From: Acidimicrobiaceae bacterium
GTDB taxonomy: Bacteria; Actinomycetota; Acidimicrobiia; Acidimicrobiales; RAAP-2
DNA length: 61,784 bases
Assembly: GCA_003153575.1 (NCBI GenBank)
Contig: PLZW01000005.1
Coordinates: 11,171 to 72,954, forward strand
Direction: 5' to 3'
Within the stretch, counting starts at the first letter, position 1. Each line of letters opens with the position of its first letter. A model generated the notes under the pieces. That model did not search any database, was not told the DNA's origin, and worked only from the letters and a program-made list of their open reading frames with translations. The position numbers and the translations under genes were made by a program. This document shows, in pieces, positions 31,585 to 40,872 of the stretch.

Positions 31585-32004
31585 GTGGCACGGTTCTTCG
31601 GCAGACACGAGCACTCGCTCGACGACAAGGGAAGGGTGATCCTGCCGGCAAAGTTCCGTTCCCATTTCGAGCACGGCGGGTACCTGGCTCCCGAGCAGGA
31701 CGGTTGCCTGTCGCTGTGGACGCCGGACCAGTTCGAGGTGCAGATGGACGCCATGATGGAGCGGGCATCGACCAGCCGGAGCGACCGGAACCTGGTCCGT
31801 CTGTGGGCCTCCACCTCCCACGAATTGGAGGTCGACCGACAGGGACGGATGGCCATCCCGGCGAGGCTTCGGGAGTACGCCCATCTCGAGGGCGAGGTGC
31901 TGGTACTCGGGGCGATCGACCGGGTGGAGCTGTGGGACCGGCAGACCTGGGACGAGAAGGTACTCCCCGAGGAAGCTCGACTCACCATGGGCGACGACGG
32001 CTGA
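31585..32004 (+). CDS. mraZ: Transcriptional regulator MraZ
   Basis: A 139-residue protein made of two swapped-hairpin AbrB-like repeats, FGRHEHSLDDKGRVILPAKFR and LEVDRQGRMAIPARLREYA, each with the DxxGR motif that contacts DNA. It regulates the dcw operon. GTG31585 is chosen because GGGAG lies 9 nt upstream and the conserved FxGxHEHSLDDKGR begins a few residues in; TTG31567 is an alternative. It is the first gene of the cluster. Confidence 0.94.
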   Translation: MARFFGRHEHSLDDKGRVILPAKFRSHFEHGGYLAPEQDGCLSLWTPDQFEVQMDAMMERASTSRSDRNLVRLWASTSHELEVDRQGRMAIPARLREYAHLEGEVLVLGAIDRVELWDRQTWDEKVLPEEARLTMGDDG

Positions 32005-32471
32005 GTGACGCCATGCGCCTCCATCTCGCCCGTCACGGCACACCCGATCCCGGGCGCCGCACTCCCGGCGCCCGTCGACCGCGGCGCGGCATCGGCGTCC
32101 TTGCGGCAGTGGCCGACCCCGTGTCGGCCGACCCCGAGGTTCTGCCGTCCATCGGCGCTGCGCCCGGCTCCGTCGACCCCGACGGCCGGTCGGGCAGCGA
32201 CGTCATCGCCATGCGCCGGATCACCACGTCTTCGCTCAGCCTGTCGGCTGCAGCGCTTGCCGAGCGCGTCGGGCACCCCGCCTCACTGCCCCGCCTCACT
32301 CCCCTCCAGTCGGGCCAGGCCGCGGTGGCCCGACACGACGTCCACATCGAACGTGTCTGGCCCATGCGCAGTCCCTCGACCGGAGAGCTGGGAGAATCCT
32401 CCTCCGCCTCCTCCCGGTCGGACCGTCGCGGTACTCCACCCGCACGACTCGTGCCGGTCGAGGGGCTGCGG
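32005..32471 (+). other. Unassigned 467-bp stretch between mraZ and rsmH
   Basis: Usually mraZ and rsmH nearly touch. Here two frames stay open across the gap. One starts at GTG32005, right after the mraZ stop, and ends in a TGA overlapping the rsmH ATG (ATGA). The other starts at ATG32013 (MRLHLARHGTP) and continues in frame into RsmH, which would add 153 residues. Neither shows clear coding character or a recognised domain. Possibilities are a leader, an N-terminal extension or a relic. Confidence 0.5.
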
Positions 32472-33464
32472 ATGAACCAGGCCTTCCCCCACGAGCCGGT
32501 CATGGCCGCCGAGGTCATCGACCTCCTCGGCCAGGTGCCGGCCGGACTGGTGCTCGACGCCACGCTCGGCGGAGCGGGCCATGCGCGGCGCCTGCTCGAG
32601 GCGCATCCGGGGATCACCCTCCTCGGACTCGACCGCGACCCGATTGCTGTGGCGGCCGCCACCGGCGAATTGGCCGTCTTCGGGCCCCGGGCCATCATCC
32701 GACGGGCGCGCTTCGACTCGCTGGGCGAGATCGTGCGCCAGGTGCAGGACGGGCTCGGGACCCCGCAGGATCAGCGGGGCCTGACCGGCGTGCTGTTCGA
32801 CCTCGGTGTGAGCTCCCCCCAGCTCGACGTGGCCGAGCGGGGCTTCTCCTACCGTCGTGACGCGCCGCTCGACATGCGCATGGACCCGACGGTCGGTCGG
32901 ACGGGCGCGGACGTGGTCAACGAGTCCGACGAGGACACCCTGGTGGAACTGTTTGCCGACAACGGGGAGACCCGTTTCGCACGGCGCATCGCCCGGGCCG
33001 TCATCGCCGCTCGGCCGATCACCACCACCGGCCAGCTGGCCGACGTGGTTCGTGAGGCCATTCCGGCCGCCACCCGCCGCACCGGGGGCCATCCGGCTCG
33101 GCGGGTCTTCCAGGCCATCCGGATCGCCGTGAACGAGGAGCTCGATCAACTCCGTACCGGGCTCGACGCCGCCCTGGGCCTCCTGCGTCCCGGAGGCCGC
33201 TGCGTGGTCATCTCCTACCATTCGGGCGAGGACCGCCTGGTCAAGGCCACATTCACCCGGGCCGTCACCGACGACTGCCACTGCCCGCCGGGATTGCCGT
33301 GCGTGTGCGGCGCCGACCCCCAGTTCCGCCTGGTCCGCCGGGGCTCGCATCGCCCGTCTGACGACGAGATCGTCCGCAACCGCCGTTCGGAGGCCGCCCG
33401 CCTCCGGGTCATCGAGCGGTTGCCCGCCGCCCACGCCCCCTCCAAGAGCGGCGAGGTGGCCTGA
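32472..33464 (+). CDS. rsmH: 16S rRNA (cytosine-1402-N4)-methyltransferase
   Basis: A 330-residue SAM-dependent methyltransferase. EPVMAAEVIDLL, DATLGGAGHARRLLE (SAM motif I), LFDLGVSSPQLDVAERGFSYRRDAPLDMRM and VISYHSGEDRLVK are all family blocks. ATG32472 gives the normal N-terminus (NQAFPHEPVM) with GAGGGG 8 nt upstream. A long in-frame extension upstream remains possible. It overlaps ftsL by 1 nt. Confidence 0.95.
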   Translation: MNQAFPHEPVMAAEVIDLLGQVPAGLVLDATLGGAGHARRLLEAHPGITLLGLDRDPIAVAAATGELAVFGPRAIIRRARFDSLGEIVRQVQDGLGTPQDQRGLTGVLFDLGVSSPQLDVAERGFSYRRDAPLDMRMDPTVGRTGADVVNESDEDTLVELFADNGETRFARRIARAVIAARPITTTGQLADVVREAIPAATRRTGGHPARRVFQAIRIAVNEELDQLRTGLDAALGLLRPGGRCVVISYHSGEDRLVKATFTRAVTDDCHCPPGLPCVCGADPQFRLVRRGSHRPSDDEIVRNRRSEAARLRVIERLPAAHAPSKSGEVA

Positions 33465-34018
33465 TGGCACCTCCCCCGGCCGCAGGTGCGGCCCGCCGAG
33501 CGGTCGCCGCACCCCAGCCGAGACCGTCTACCCGTCGCCCGCCCCTCCGGATCTTCGAACCGGAACCGCGCCGGTCCTCGCGCCGGGGCCTGTCCCGTCG
33601 CGGGCAGCTGTGGCTGGCCGTGGCCATGGTGGTTTCCAGCCTGCTCGTCGTGGTGGTCGGTGACGCCATGGTGGCCGAGGGCCAAGTGCGCCTCGCCGCC
33701 GTCCAGACCCGGATCGATGGCCAGTCGACCTTGAACAAGGCCATGCAGACCCAGGTCGCGGGCCTCGCCGCACCCGACCGGGTGGTGGCCCAGGCCATCT
33801 CTGACGGGCTGACCGCCCCGCCATCGGTCAAGGACCTCCCCCAGGTGCCGCTCAACGTCCCATTGCCGGTGCCGGTGACCTCGGCCCCGCTATCCAAGTC
33901 GGCCGGGGTGGCGGCATCGACCACCCGTGCACACAGCCCGTCCACGGCAACGGGTGCCGCCAAGGCGGCGGCCACGACCTCATCGACCTCATCGACCGCG
34001 GCGCCACCTACCCGGTGA
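33464..34018 (+). CDS. ftsL: FtsL-like divisome protein
   Basis: A 184-residue bitopic protein: an Arg/Pro-rich cytoplasmic tail (1-46), one membrane segment (about 48-66, LWLAVAMVVSSLLVVVVGD) and a short extracytoplasmic heptad-like segment (QVRLAAVQTRIDGQSTLNKAMQ), then a Pro/Ala/Thr/Ser-rich tail. Primary sequence is poorly conserved in this family; the call rests on topology and position between rsmH and ftsI. The partner is expected to be FtsQ/FtsB-type proteins. Confidence 0.8.
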   Translation: MAPPPAAGAARRAVAAPQPRPSTRRPPLRIFEPEPRRSSRRGLSRRGQLWLAVAMVVSSLLVVVVGDAMVAEGQVRLAAVQTRIDGQSTLNKAMQTQVAGLAAPDRVVAQAISDGLTAPPSVKDLPQVPLNVPLPVPVTSAPLSKSAGVAASTTRAHSPSTATGAAKAAATTSSTSSTAAPPTR

Positions 34019-35886
34019 GCCCCGCCGTTCTCCTCAACCGGCGCACCCGCGCCATGCGCCTGGTCCTCGTCGTCGTCTTCGCCGGGATGAGCTTCCGGTT
34101 GGTGCAGGTCCAGGAGTTCGGGCACCAGCACTACGCCGCGCTGTCACGGGCCCAGCTGACCCAGACCGTCACCGTCCCACCGGTGCGCGGCGGCATCTAC
34201 GACCGAGACGGCGAGGTCCTCGCCGAAACAGTGACCCGCCAGACGGTGGTGGCCGATCCCCACCTCATCACGAATCCGGCTGCGGTGGCCTCGGCCCTGT
34301 CGCCCCTCCTGGGCGTCCCGAGCGACACGCTGCGTGCCAAGCTCACCGAACCCACCGGATTCGTCTACCTGGCCCACCGGGTTCCCGACGCGGTGGCGAC
34401 CGCCATCACGGCCAAGGCCATCAACGGGATCAACCTCGTCCCCGAGTCCCAGCGGGTGGTGCCGGTGGGACTCTTGGCCGAACCGCTCGTGGGCACGGTC
34501 GGATGGGACGGCAACGGCATCTCGGGCATGGAGTACCAGTACCAGTCGATCCTGGCCGGCAAGGCGGGGACCACCGATGCGATGACCTCGCCGAGCGGGG
34601 TGGCGCTCCCGACCGCCAATCAATCGACCCCGGCCACGCCGGGGACGGGGATCGAGATGACCGTCGACGAGTCGATCCAGTACGTCGCCGAGCAGGCCTT
34701 GGCCGCCGAGATCGTGGCTTCCCATGCCACCGGCGGGACCGCCGTGGTCATGGACGTGAAGACCGGCGACATCCTAGCCATGGCCAATCTGACGGCCACG
34801 AAGGGAGCCACGGGCTCGACAACGGGCGCGACGCCCGCTCAGTCCGCCACCCTCACGGCGAAGTTGGCGTCGGCGCCGGTCACCTCCGGCGCCACCCTGG
34901 TCGCCCAGTCGGACACGCTGCCCGCCGGCGTGTCCGAGGCGCTGTCGAACTCTGCTGTCACCCAGGTGTACGAGCCGGGCTCGGTGTTCAAGCTGGTGAC
35001 CTTCTCGGCGGCGCTGGCCGACAGCGTCATCACGCCGTCGTCCAAGCTCTCGGTGCCGTCCTCTCTGCCGATGGGCAAGTACACGTTCCACGATGCGGAA
35101 CAGCACGGCACGGTCGCCATGACGGCCACCCAGATCCTCGCCCAGTCCTCGAACATCGGGACCATCGAAGTGGCCCAGGGGCTCGGCGAGAGCCGCCTGC
35201 TCAACCAGATCGCCAACCTCGGGTTCGGGAAGCCTTCGGGGCTCGGGATCCCCGGTGAGTCACAGGGCCTGGTTCCGGGGGCCGCCCAGTGGACGGGGAC
35301 GTCGATCGGATCGACACCCATCGGCCAGGACGACGCGGTCACGGCCCAACAGGTACTCGACGCCTACAACGCAGTGGCCAACGGGGGCGTCTTCGTCTCG
35401 CCCCGACTCGTCCGAGCGACGGTGGACGCGAAGGGCGGGGTCACGGCCACGGCCCCCTCGCCGTCCCACCGTGTCATCGACCTGACCACGGACAGCGAAC
35501 TGACCACCATGCTCGAGCAGGTGGTGGCCAACGGGACCGGGACAAGCGCCGCCATCGACGGCTACACCGTGGCCGGCAAGACGGGCACCGCCCAGGTCCC
35601 CAGCCCCGACCACCTGGGCTACATTCCGGGAGCCTACATCGGGACGTTCGCCGGATTCGCCCCCGCCCAGCATCCGATACTGTCGGCGATCGTCGTCCTC
35701 GACCGCCCCACGCCGATCTACGGTGGTGCGGTGGCCGCTCCCGTCTTCTCCACGATCATGGCCTACGCCCTCCACCACTTCGGCATTCCCACCACCGCCA
35801 CGGCCACCACGGCAGCGTCGACCACGGCCGTGGGTGGCACGGGCAGCGTGACCGTGCCTGCCGGAGCGGCCACGGAAGGCCCCTAG
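34015..35886 (+). CDS. ftsI: Peptidoglycan D,D-transpeptidase FtsI (PBP3)
   Basis: A 623-residue class B penicillin-binding protein that cross-links septal wall. A membrane anchor lies near residues 14-32; the pedestal includes RGGIYDRDGEVLAE. Transpeptidase motifs are GSVFK (catalytic Ser), SSN and KTGTAQ. An insertion rich in Ala/Thr/Ser after GDILAMANLTA makes the middle longer than average. The C-terminus is Thr/Ala-rich. The GTG start overlaps the ftsL stop. Confidence 0.95.
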   Translation: MSPAVLLNRRTRAMRLVLVVVFAGMSFRLVQVQEFGHQHYAALSRAQLTQTVTVPPVRGGIYDRDGEVLAETVTRQTVVADPHLITNPAAVASALSPLLGVPSDTLRAKLTEPTGFVYLAHRVPDAVATAITAKAINGINLVPESQRVVPVGLLAEPLVGTVGWDGNGISGMEYQYQSILAGKAGTTDAMTSPSGVALPTANQSTPATPGTGIEMTVDESIQYVAEQALAAEIVASHATGGTAVVMDVKTGDILAMANLTATKGATGSTTGATPAQSATLTAKLASAPVTSGATLVAQSDTLPAGVSEALSNSAVTQVYEPGSVFKLVTFSAALADSVITPSSKLSVPSSLPMGKYTFHDAEQHGTVAMTATQILAQSSNIGTIEVAQGLGESRLLNQIANLGFGKPSGLGIPGESQGLVPGAAQWTGTSIGSTPIGQDDAVTAQQVLDAYNAVANGGVFVSPRLVRATVDAKGGVTATAPSPSHRVIDLTTDSELTTMLEQVVANGTGTSAAIDGYTVAGKTGTAQVPSPDHLGYIPGAYIGTFAGFAPAQHPILSAIVVLDRPTPIYGGAVAAPVFSTIMAYALHHFGIPTTATATTAASTTAVGGTGSVTVPAGAATEGP

Positions 35887-37371
35887 GTGGGCCCGGTCGC
35901 GCACCGATCCCCCTCCACCCCCGCAGCTGACCGCCCGGATGCCGACGTGGTGACGATGGCCGACCTCCTCGACGGCGTGGCCGTCCGTGACGTGCGGGGC
36001 GACCCGGCGACCACTCCGGTCACCTCAGTGCAGTTCGACAGCCGCCAGGCGCGTGTGGGAGCGCTGTTCTGCTGCGTGCCGGGCGAGCGCACGGACGGTC
36101 ACCTCCACGCCGCCGATGCCGTGTCCCGTGGTGCCACCTCGCTCCTGTGCGAGCACTTCCTCGACCTGGCCGTCACCCAGGTGCGGGTGCCACAAGGCGC
36201 CGTCCGCCCGGCCATGGCCCAGATGGCGGCCGCGTTCTGGGGTCATCCGGCCCGTTCACTCGAGATGGTCGGAGTGACGGGCACAAACGGTAAGACCACG
36301 GTGACGCAGCTGGTGGGATCGATCCTGGAAGCGGCCGGTCGGCCCACCGGGGTGATCGGCACCTTGGGCGGCACCCGCACCACACCGGAGGCACCCGACC
36401 TCCAGCAGTACCTGGCGGAGTACGTGGCCGGGGGGTTGCGGGACGTCGTGATGGAGGTGTCCTCCCACGCCGTCACCCAACACCGGGTGGAGGCCGTGCA
36501 GTTCGACGTGGTCGCCTTCACGAACCTGAGCCGGGATCATCTCGACCATCACGGCTCGATGGAGGACTATTTCGAGGCGAAGGCCGCACTCTTCACCGCG
36601 GAACGGTGCCGCCACGCCGTCGTCCTGGCTGACGACCCGTGGGGCGCCCGCCTGCTCGAGCGAATCGGCGTCGACCGGCGGAGCGCGGTGCGACGCGATG
36701 AGGCGACCGGCGTGCAGCTGTCGGTCGGGGCGTCGAGGTTCACCTGGCGGGGCCGGACGGTCGACCTGCCCCTGTCGGGCCGGTTCAACGTGGACAACGC
36801 CCTGGTGGCGGCAGCCGTGGCCGCGGCCCTCGGCGTCGACGAGGACCACGTGGTGGCCGGACTCGACGCCGCACCGGTGGTGCCCGGGCGGATGGAGCTC
36901 GTGGTCGCCGGGGCGCCGGTGACGGTGGTGGTCGACTATGCCCACACCCCGGCAGGCCTCGACGGAGCGCTCCGGGCCACCCGGGCACTGGCCGACGGAG
37001 GACGGGTGTTCTGCGTGTTCGGCTGCGGCGGCGACCGCGACCGCGGCAAGCGCTCCGAGATGGGGACGGTGGCCACGCAGCTCGCCGACATCGTGGTCCT
37101 CACCTCGGACAATCCCCGCTCGGAGGACCCGGCCGCCATCATCGACGAGGTGCGGATCGGCATGACGGGACCCGCCGAGGTCCGCATCGAGCCGGATCGG
37201 GCGGCCGCCATCCGGCTGGCGGTGGCCGAGTCCCGGCCGGGCGACGTTGTGCTCCTGGCCGGCAAGGGCCACGAGGCCACCCAGACCATCGGGTCGACCA
37301 CCGTGCCCTTCGACGACCGGGTGGAAGGGGCGACGGCCCTGGCCGAGCGGTTCGGGGAGCGGGCTCGATGA
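35887..37371 (+). CDS. murE: UDP-MurNAc-tripeptide synthetase (meso-DAP adding)
   Basis: A 494-residue Mur ligase. ATP loop GVTGTNGKTT; LSRDHLDHHGSMEDY; the carbamoylated Lys region YFEAKAALF. The DNPRSEDP motif near residue 410 contains DNPR, which indicates DAP rather than lysine specificity and agrees with the dap genes upstream. The GTG start lies immediately after the ftsI stop. It is followed directly by mraY, with no murF in between. Confidence 0.96.
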   Translation: MGPVAHRSPSTPAADRPDADVVTMADLLDGVAVRDVRGDPATTPVTSVQFDSRQARVGALFCCVPGERTDGHLHAADAVSRGATSLLCEHFLDLAVTQVRVPQGAVRPAMAQMAAAFWGHPARSLEMVGVTGTNGKTTVTQLVGSILEAAGRPTGVIGTLGGTRTTPEAPDLQQYLAEYVAGGLRDVVMEVSSHAVTQHRVEAVQFDVVAFTNLSRDHLDHHGSMEDYFEAKAALFTAERCRHAVVLADDPWGARLLERIGVDRRSAVRRDEATGVQLSVGASRFTWRGRTVDLPLSGRFNVDNALVAAAVAAALGVDEDHVVAGLDAAPVVPGRMELVVAGAPVTVVVDYAHTPAGLDGALRATRALADGGRVFCVFGCGGDRDRGKRSEMGTVATQLADIVVLTSDNPRSEDPAAIIDEVRIGMTGPAEVRIEPDRAAAIRLAVAESRPGDVVLLAGKGHEATQTIGSTTVPFDDRVEGATALAERFGERAR

Positions 37372-38399
37372 TCTCGCTGATGACCTCGGGGGGCGTAGCT
37401 CTGTGGGTGGCCGTGCTGACCACGCCGTTCCTCATCCGGTGGCTGCTCAAGAACAACATCGGACAGCAGATCCGCGAAGACGGACCACAGGTCCACATCG
37501 CCAAGGCCGGCACTCCCACCATGGGTGGCATCTGCATCGTCGGGGCCGTGGTGGTCGGCTTCCTGGCGGCCCACATCATCCCCGGGGTGACGTTCTCGCC
37601 CTCGGGGGTCCTGGTCATGGGGGCCATCGTCGGAGCCGCCGCCATCGGCTTCGCCGACGACTGGATCAAGGTGCGCCACAGACGGAGCCTGGGGCTCAAC
37701 AAGCGGGCCAAATTCGGCGCCCAGATGGCCCTCGGCGTCACCTTCTCGCTCCTGGCCGTGTACTGGGCCCACGCCTCGACCACCCTGTCGTTCACCCGGT
37801 ACAACTCGATCGGGCTGCACATGGGCACCGCGGTATGGGTGGTGTGGGGCACGTTGATCATCGCGGCGTTCTCGAACGCGGTGAACCTGACCGACGGGCT
37901 CGACGGACTGGCGGCAGGGTCGTCGACCTTCTGCTTCGCCTGCCTCGCCATCATCGGCTACTGGCAGTACCGGCACTTCAACATCTATCACGTGCCCGAC
38001 GCCCTCGACCTGGCCCTGGCCTCGGTCGCCCTGGCCGGCGCCTGCCTCGGCTTCCTGTGGTGGAACGCCGCCCCGGCCAAGATCTTCATGGGCGACACCG
38101 GCTCGCTCTCCCTCGGTTCCGGACTGGCCGCCCTATGCCTGCTCATGAACCTCGACCTGCTCCTGGTCATCATCGGGGGCCTGTTCGTGATCGAGACCTT
38201 GTCGGTGGTGGTCCAGGTGATCAGCTTCCGGGTGTTCCACCGACGGGTGCTCCTGATGGCGCCGATGCACCACCACTTCGAGCTGTTGGGCTGGCCTGAG
38301 ACCACGGTGATCGTCCGGTTCTGGATCCTGGCCGGGCTGTTCGCCGCCCTGGGGCTCGGCATCTTCTACGGGGACTTCCTGTCGGTAGGGAGTATCTGA
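37368..38399 (+). CDS. mraY: Phospho-MurNAc-pentapeptide translocase
   Basis: A 343-residue polytopic membrane enzyme making lipid I. About ten membrane segments. GTPTMGG, FADDWIK, AVNLTDGLDGLAAG and FMGDTGSLSLG hold the conserved Asp/Asn of the active site; MHHHFELLGW is the cytoplasmic His loop. The start overlaps murE (ATGA), and the stop overlaps ftsW (TGATG). Confidence 0.97.
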   Translation: MISLMTSGGVALWVAVLTTPFLIRWLLKNNIGQQIREDGPQVHIAKAGTPTMGGICIVGAVVVGFLAAHIIPGVTFSPSGVLVMGAIVGAAAIGFADDWIKVRHRRSLGLNKRAKFGAQMALGVTFSLLAVYWAHASTTLSFTRYNSIGLHMGTAVWVVWGTLIIAAFSNAVNLTDGLDGLAAGSSTFCFACLAIIGYWQYRHFNIYHVPDALDLALASVALAGACLGFLWWNAAPAKIFMGDTGSLSLGSGLAALCLLMNLDLLLVIIGGLFVIETLSVVVQVISFRVFHRRVLLMAPMHHHFELLGWPETTVIVRFWILAGLFAALGLGIFYGDFLSVGSI

Positions 38400-39676
38400 T
38401 GGCGCCCCAGCCGCGCACCGTGGGCCGGGCCACCCGCCGTGAGGGCGGGTTCCACCACCTTGGCGCGCGCATCGGCGAGGCTGGGGGGATGGAGCGCACC
38501 GCAACCGCCGCCCGAGGGCGCCCCGCACCGGTCCGCTGGCTCGCGGCACTGCCGACATCGGCCGCTCTGGGCATCCTGGTCACCCTGCTCTGCGTGGTCG
38601 GCCTGGTCATGGTCGGGTCGGCATCGCCGGTCATCTCGCTGATGACCTACCACTCACCGTGGACGATCTTCATCCGCCAGACGCTGTGGATGGTGGTAGG
38701 GGTCGCCGCACTGCTGATCTTCGCCCGCATCGACTACCGGAAGTGGCGCAAGCTCGGGATCCCGCTGGTGGTCGTCACCATCGGCCTGCTCTTCGCCGTG
38801 CTGGTACCCGGACTCGGCGTGACGGCGGGCGGCTCGTCCCGATGGATCGGCTTCGGCCTCCTCCGGCTCCAGCCATCGGAGCTGATGAAGCTGGCGATCG
38901 TGGTGTTCGCCGCGGACATCGTGGTCCGGCGGATGGACCGCTCGGCGCCGGCCAAGCAGGTCATCGCCCCCGTCGTGGGGGTGCTGGTGGTTGCTGCGGC
39001 ACTGATCATCAAGCAGCCCGACATGGGCACGGCCATGGTGCTCAGCTGCACGGCCTTCGGCATCCTGTTCATGAGCGGGGTCCCGCTCGCTCCGCTCACC
39101 AAGGTGCTGCTCGCCTTCACCGGTATAGCGGTGGTGTTCGCAGTGAGCGACTCCTACCGCCGGGACCGGATCCTGTCGTTCGTGAACCCTGGCGCCCACC
39201 AGTCGGGCTCGGGCTACCAGGTCTGGCAGTCGTTGATCGGACTCGGCTCGGGCCACCTCTTCGGCCTCGGGCTGGGCGGCGGCCGCGAAAAGTGGGGCAC
39301 ACTGCCGAACGCGCACACCGACTTCATCTTCTCGGTCGTGGGCGAGGAGCTCGGCCTGGTCGGCGCCATCTTCATCATGGGTCTGTTCTTCGCCCTCGCC
39401 TGGTACGGCTTCCGGGCGGCCGGCCGGGCCCCGGACCGCTTCGGGTGTCTCGTGGCCGTCGGCGTGACCACGTGGATCACCAGCCAGGCCGTGATCAATA
39501 TGGGCGCGGTGATCGGCGTGCTCCCCGTGACGGGGATCCCACTGCCGTTCATCTCCTTCGGCGGCTCGTCCCTCGTCATCACCCTGGCCGCCGTGGGCAT
39601 CCTGATGAACATCGCCCTGCAGGAGCGGTCGGGCCGACGCTCGCCCGCGGCGCGGCACCGACTCGTCCGGGCGTGA
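38399..39676 (+). CDS. ftsW: Septal peptidoglycan glycosyltransferase FtsW (SEDS)
   Basis: A 425-residue SEDS-family membrane protein with about ten hydrophobic segments. GGSSRWIGFGLLRLQPSEL and the late block GEELGLVGA ... GIPLPFISFGGSSL are signatures. A 45-residue basic N-terminal tail precedes the first segment. It normally follows murD, which is missing here. It pairs functionally with FtsI. Confidence 0.95.
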   Translation: MAPQPRTVGRATRREGGFHHLGARIGEAGGMERTATAARGRPAPVRWLAALPTSAALGILVTLLCVVGLVMVGSASPVISLMTYHSPWTIFIRQTLWMVVGVAALLIFARIDYRKWRKLGIPLVVVTIGLLFAVLVPGLGVTAGGSSRWIGFGLLRLQPSELMKLAIVVFAADIVVRRMDRSAPAKQVIAPVVGVLVVAAALIIKQPDMGTAMVLSCTAFGILFMSGVPLAPLTKVLLAFTGIAVVFAVSDSYRRDRILSFVNPGAHQSGSGYQVWQSLIGLGSGHLFGLGLGGGREKWGTLPNAHTDFIFSVVGEELGLVGAIFIMGLFFALAWYGFRAAGRAPDRFGCLVAVGVTTWITSQAVINMGAVIGVLPVTGIPLPFISFGGSSLVITLAAVGILMNIALQERSGRRSPAARHRLVRA

Positions 39677-40872
39677 CCGGGGAGCGCGCCGCTGCTGGCG
39701 GGCGCAGCGCGTCCGGGCGGCGGTTCGCACTGGTGGCGGGGGGTGGCACCGCGGGGCACCTGCAGCCCGCCCTGGCCATCGCCGATGCCCTCGTCGCCCT
39801 GGGCCACGACCGGGACACCATCGAGTTCGTGGGAAGTGCGCGCGGCCAGGACGCAGCGACCCTCGCCGGACGGGGCTTCCCGGTCACCCTGCTGCCCGGT
39901 CGTGGCATCGTCCGCAGCCTGGCCCCGAGGGACCTGCTCCGCAATGCCGGCTCGATCGGGGAGCTCCTGGTCGCCGCAGTCCGGGCCGTGTCGGTGGTCG
40001 GCCGGGCCCGGCCCCGCGTGGTGGTGGCCGTCGGCGGCTACGCCAGCCTGGCCGGGTCGATCGGGGCAGTGGTCCACCGCGTTCCCCTGGTGCTGGTAAA
40101 CGTCGACGCCGTGCCTGGGGCGGCCAACCGCCTGCTCGGCCGGTTCGCCAAGGCCAGCGCCGTCGGGTGGGCGGGCAACCCACTGCCCCGGGCGGTGGTG
40201 ACCGGGACACCGGTCCGCCCCGAGATCGCCGCCGTGGTGCGAACCCCTGCGGCCCGGGACGCGGCGCGGGTCACGTTGGGCCTGACCGGAGACCGCTCGG
40301 TGGTGGTGGTGTTCGGCGGCTCGCTGGGCGCCCGCCAGATCAACCGGGCCGTCGACGGTCTGGCCGCACGTTGGGACGGGCGCGGTGACCTCGCCGTCTA
40401 CCACATCGTCGGCCGACGGGACTGGGGCGTCTACGCCGACGACGAGAGCGTCGGGCGGATCGCCCACTCCGGGCCCGGACCCGACGGGCTCGAGCTGGTC
40501 CGGGTCCCCTACGAGGAGCGGATGCCCGCCGTGTACGCCGCCGCCGACCTCGTGGTCTGCCGGGCCGGGGCGATGACGGTGGCCGAGCTGGCCGTCGCCG
40601 GTGTGCCGGCCGTCCTCGTGCCGCTCCCGAAGGCGCCCGGCGACCACCAGACGGCCAATGCCCGGGTGCTGGCGAACGACGGCGCGGCCGTCCTCCTGCC
40701 GGATCCCGAGTGCACGCCCGACCGGCTGGCCGACGTGGTCGAGGGGCTGCTGGCCGACCCGGGCCGACTGGAGGCGATGGGACGCGCCGCCGGGGCCCTG
40801 GGCCGACCCGATGCCGCCGAGGCCGGTGCCCGAGTGGTCGAAGCCAACGCCCGGCCCCGGGGGACCACGTGA
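39673..40872 (+). CDS. murG: UDP-GlcNAc:lipid I N-acetylglucosaminyltransferase
   Basis: A 399-residue GT-B glycosyltransferase (family 28) producing lipid II at the inner membrane face. GGGTAGHLQPALAIADAL holds the first glycine loop; VVVFGGSLGARQIN and the acceptor-side VPLPKAPGDHQTANA are standard. The GTG start overlaps ftsW by 4 nt and the stop overlaps murC. A roughly 15-residue Ala/Gly/Arg lead precedes the fold. Confidence 0.95.
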   Translation: MTGERAAAGGRSASGRRFALVAGGGTAGHLQPALAIADALVALGHDRDTIEFVGSARGQDAATLAGRGFPVTLLPGRGIVRSLAPRDLLRNAGSIGELLVAAVRAVSVVGRARPRVVVAVGGYASLAGSIGAVVHRVPLVLVNVDAVPGAANRLLGRFAKASAVGWAGNPLPRAVVTGTPVRPEIAAVVRTPAARDAARVTLGLTGDRSVVVVFGGSLGARQINRAVDGLAARWDGRGDLAVYHIVGRRDWGVYADDESVGRIAHSGPGPDGLELVRVPYEERMPAVYAAADLVVCRAGAMTVAELAVAGVPAVLVPLPKAPGDHQTANARVLANDGAAVLLPDPECTPDRLADVVEGLLADPGRLEAMGRAAGALGRPDAAEAGARVVEANARPRGTT

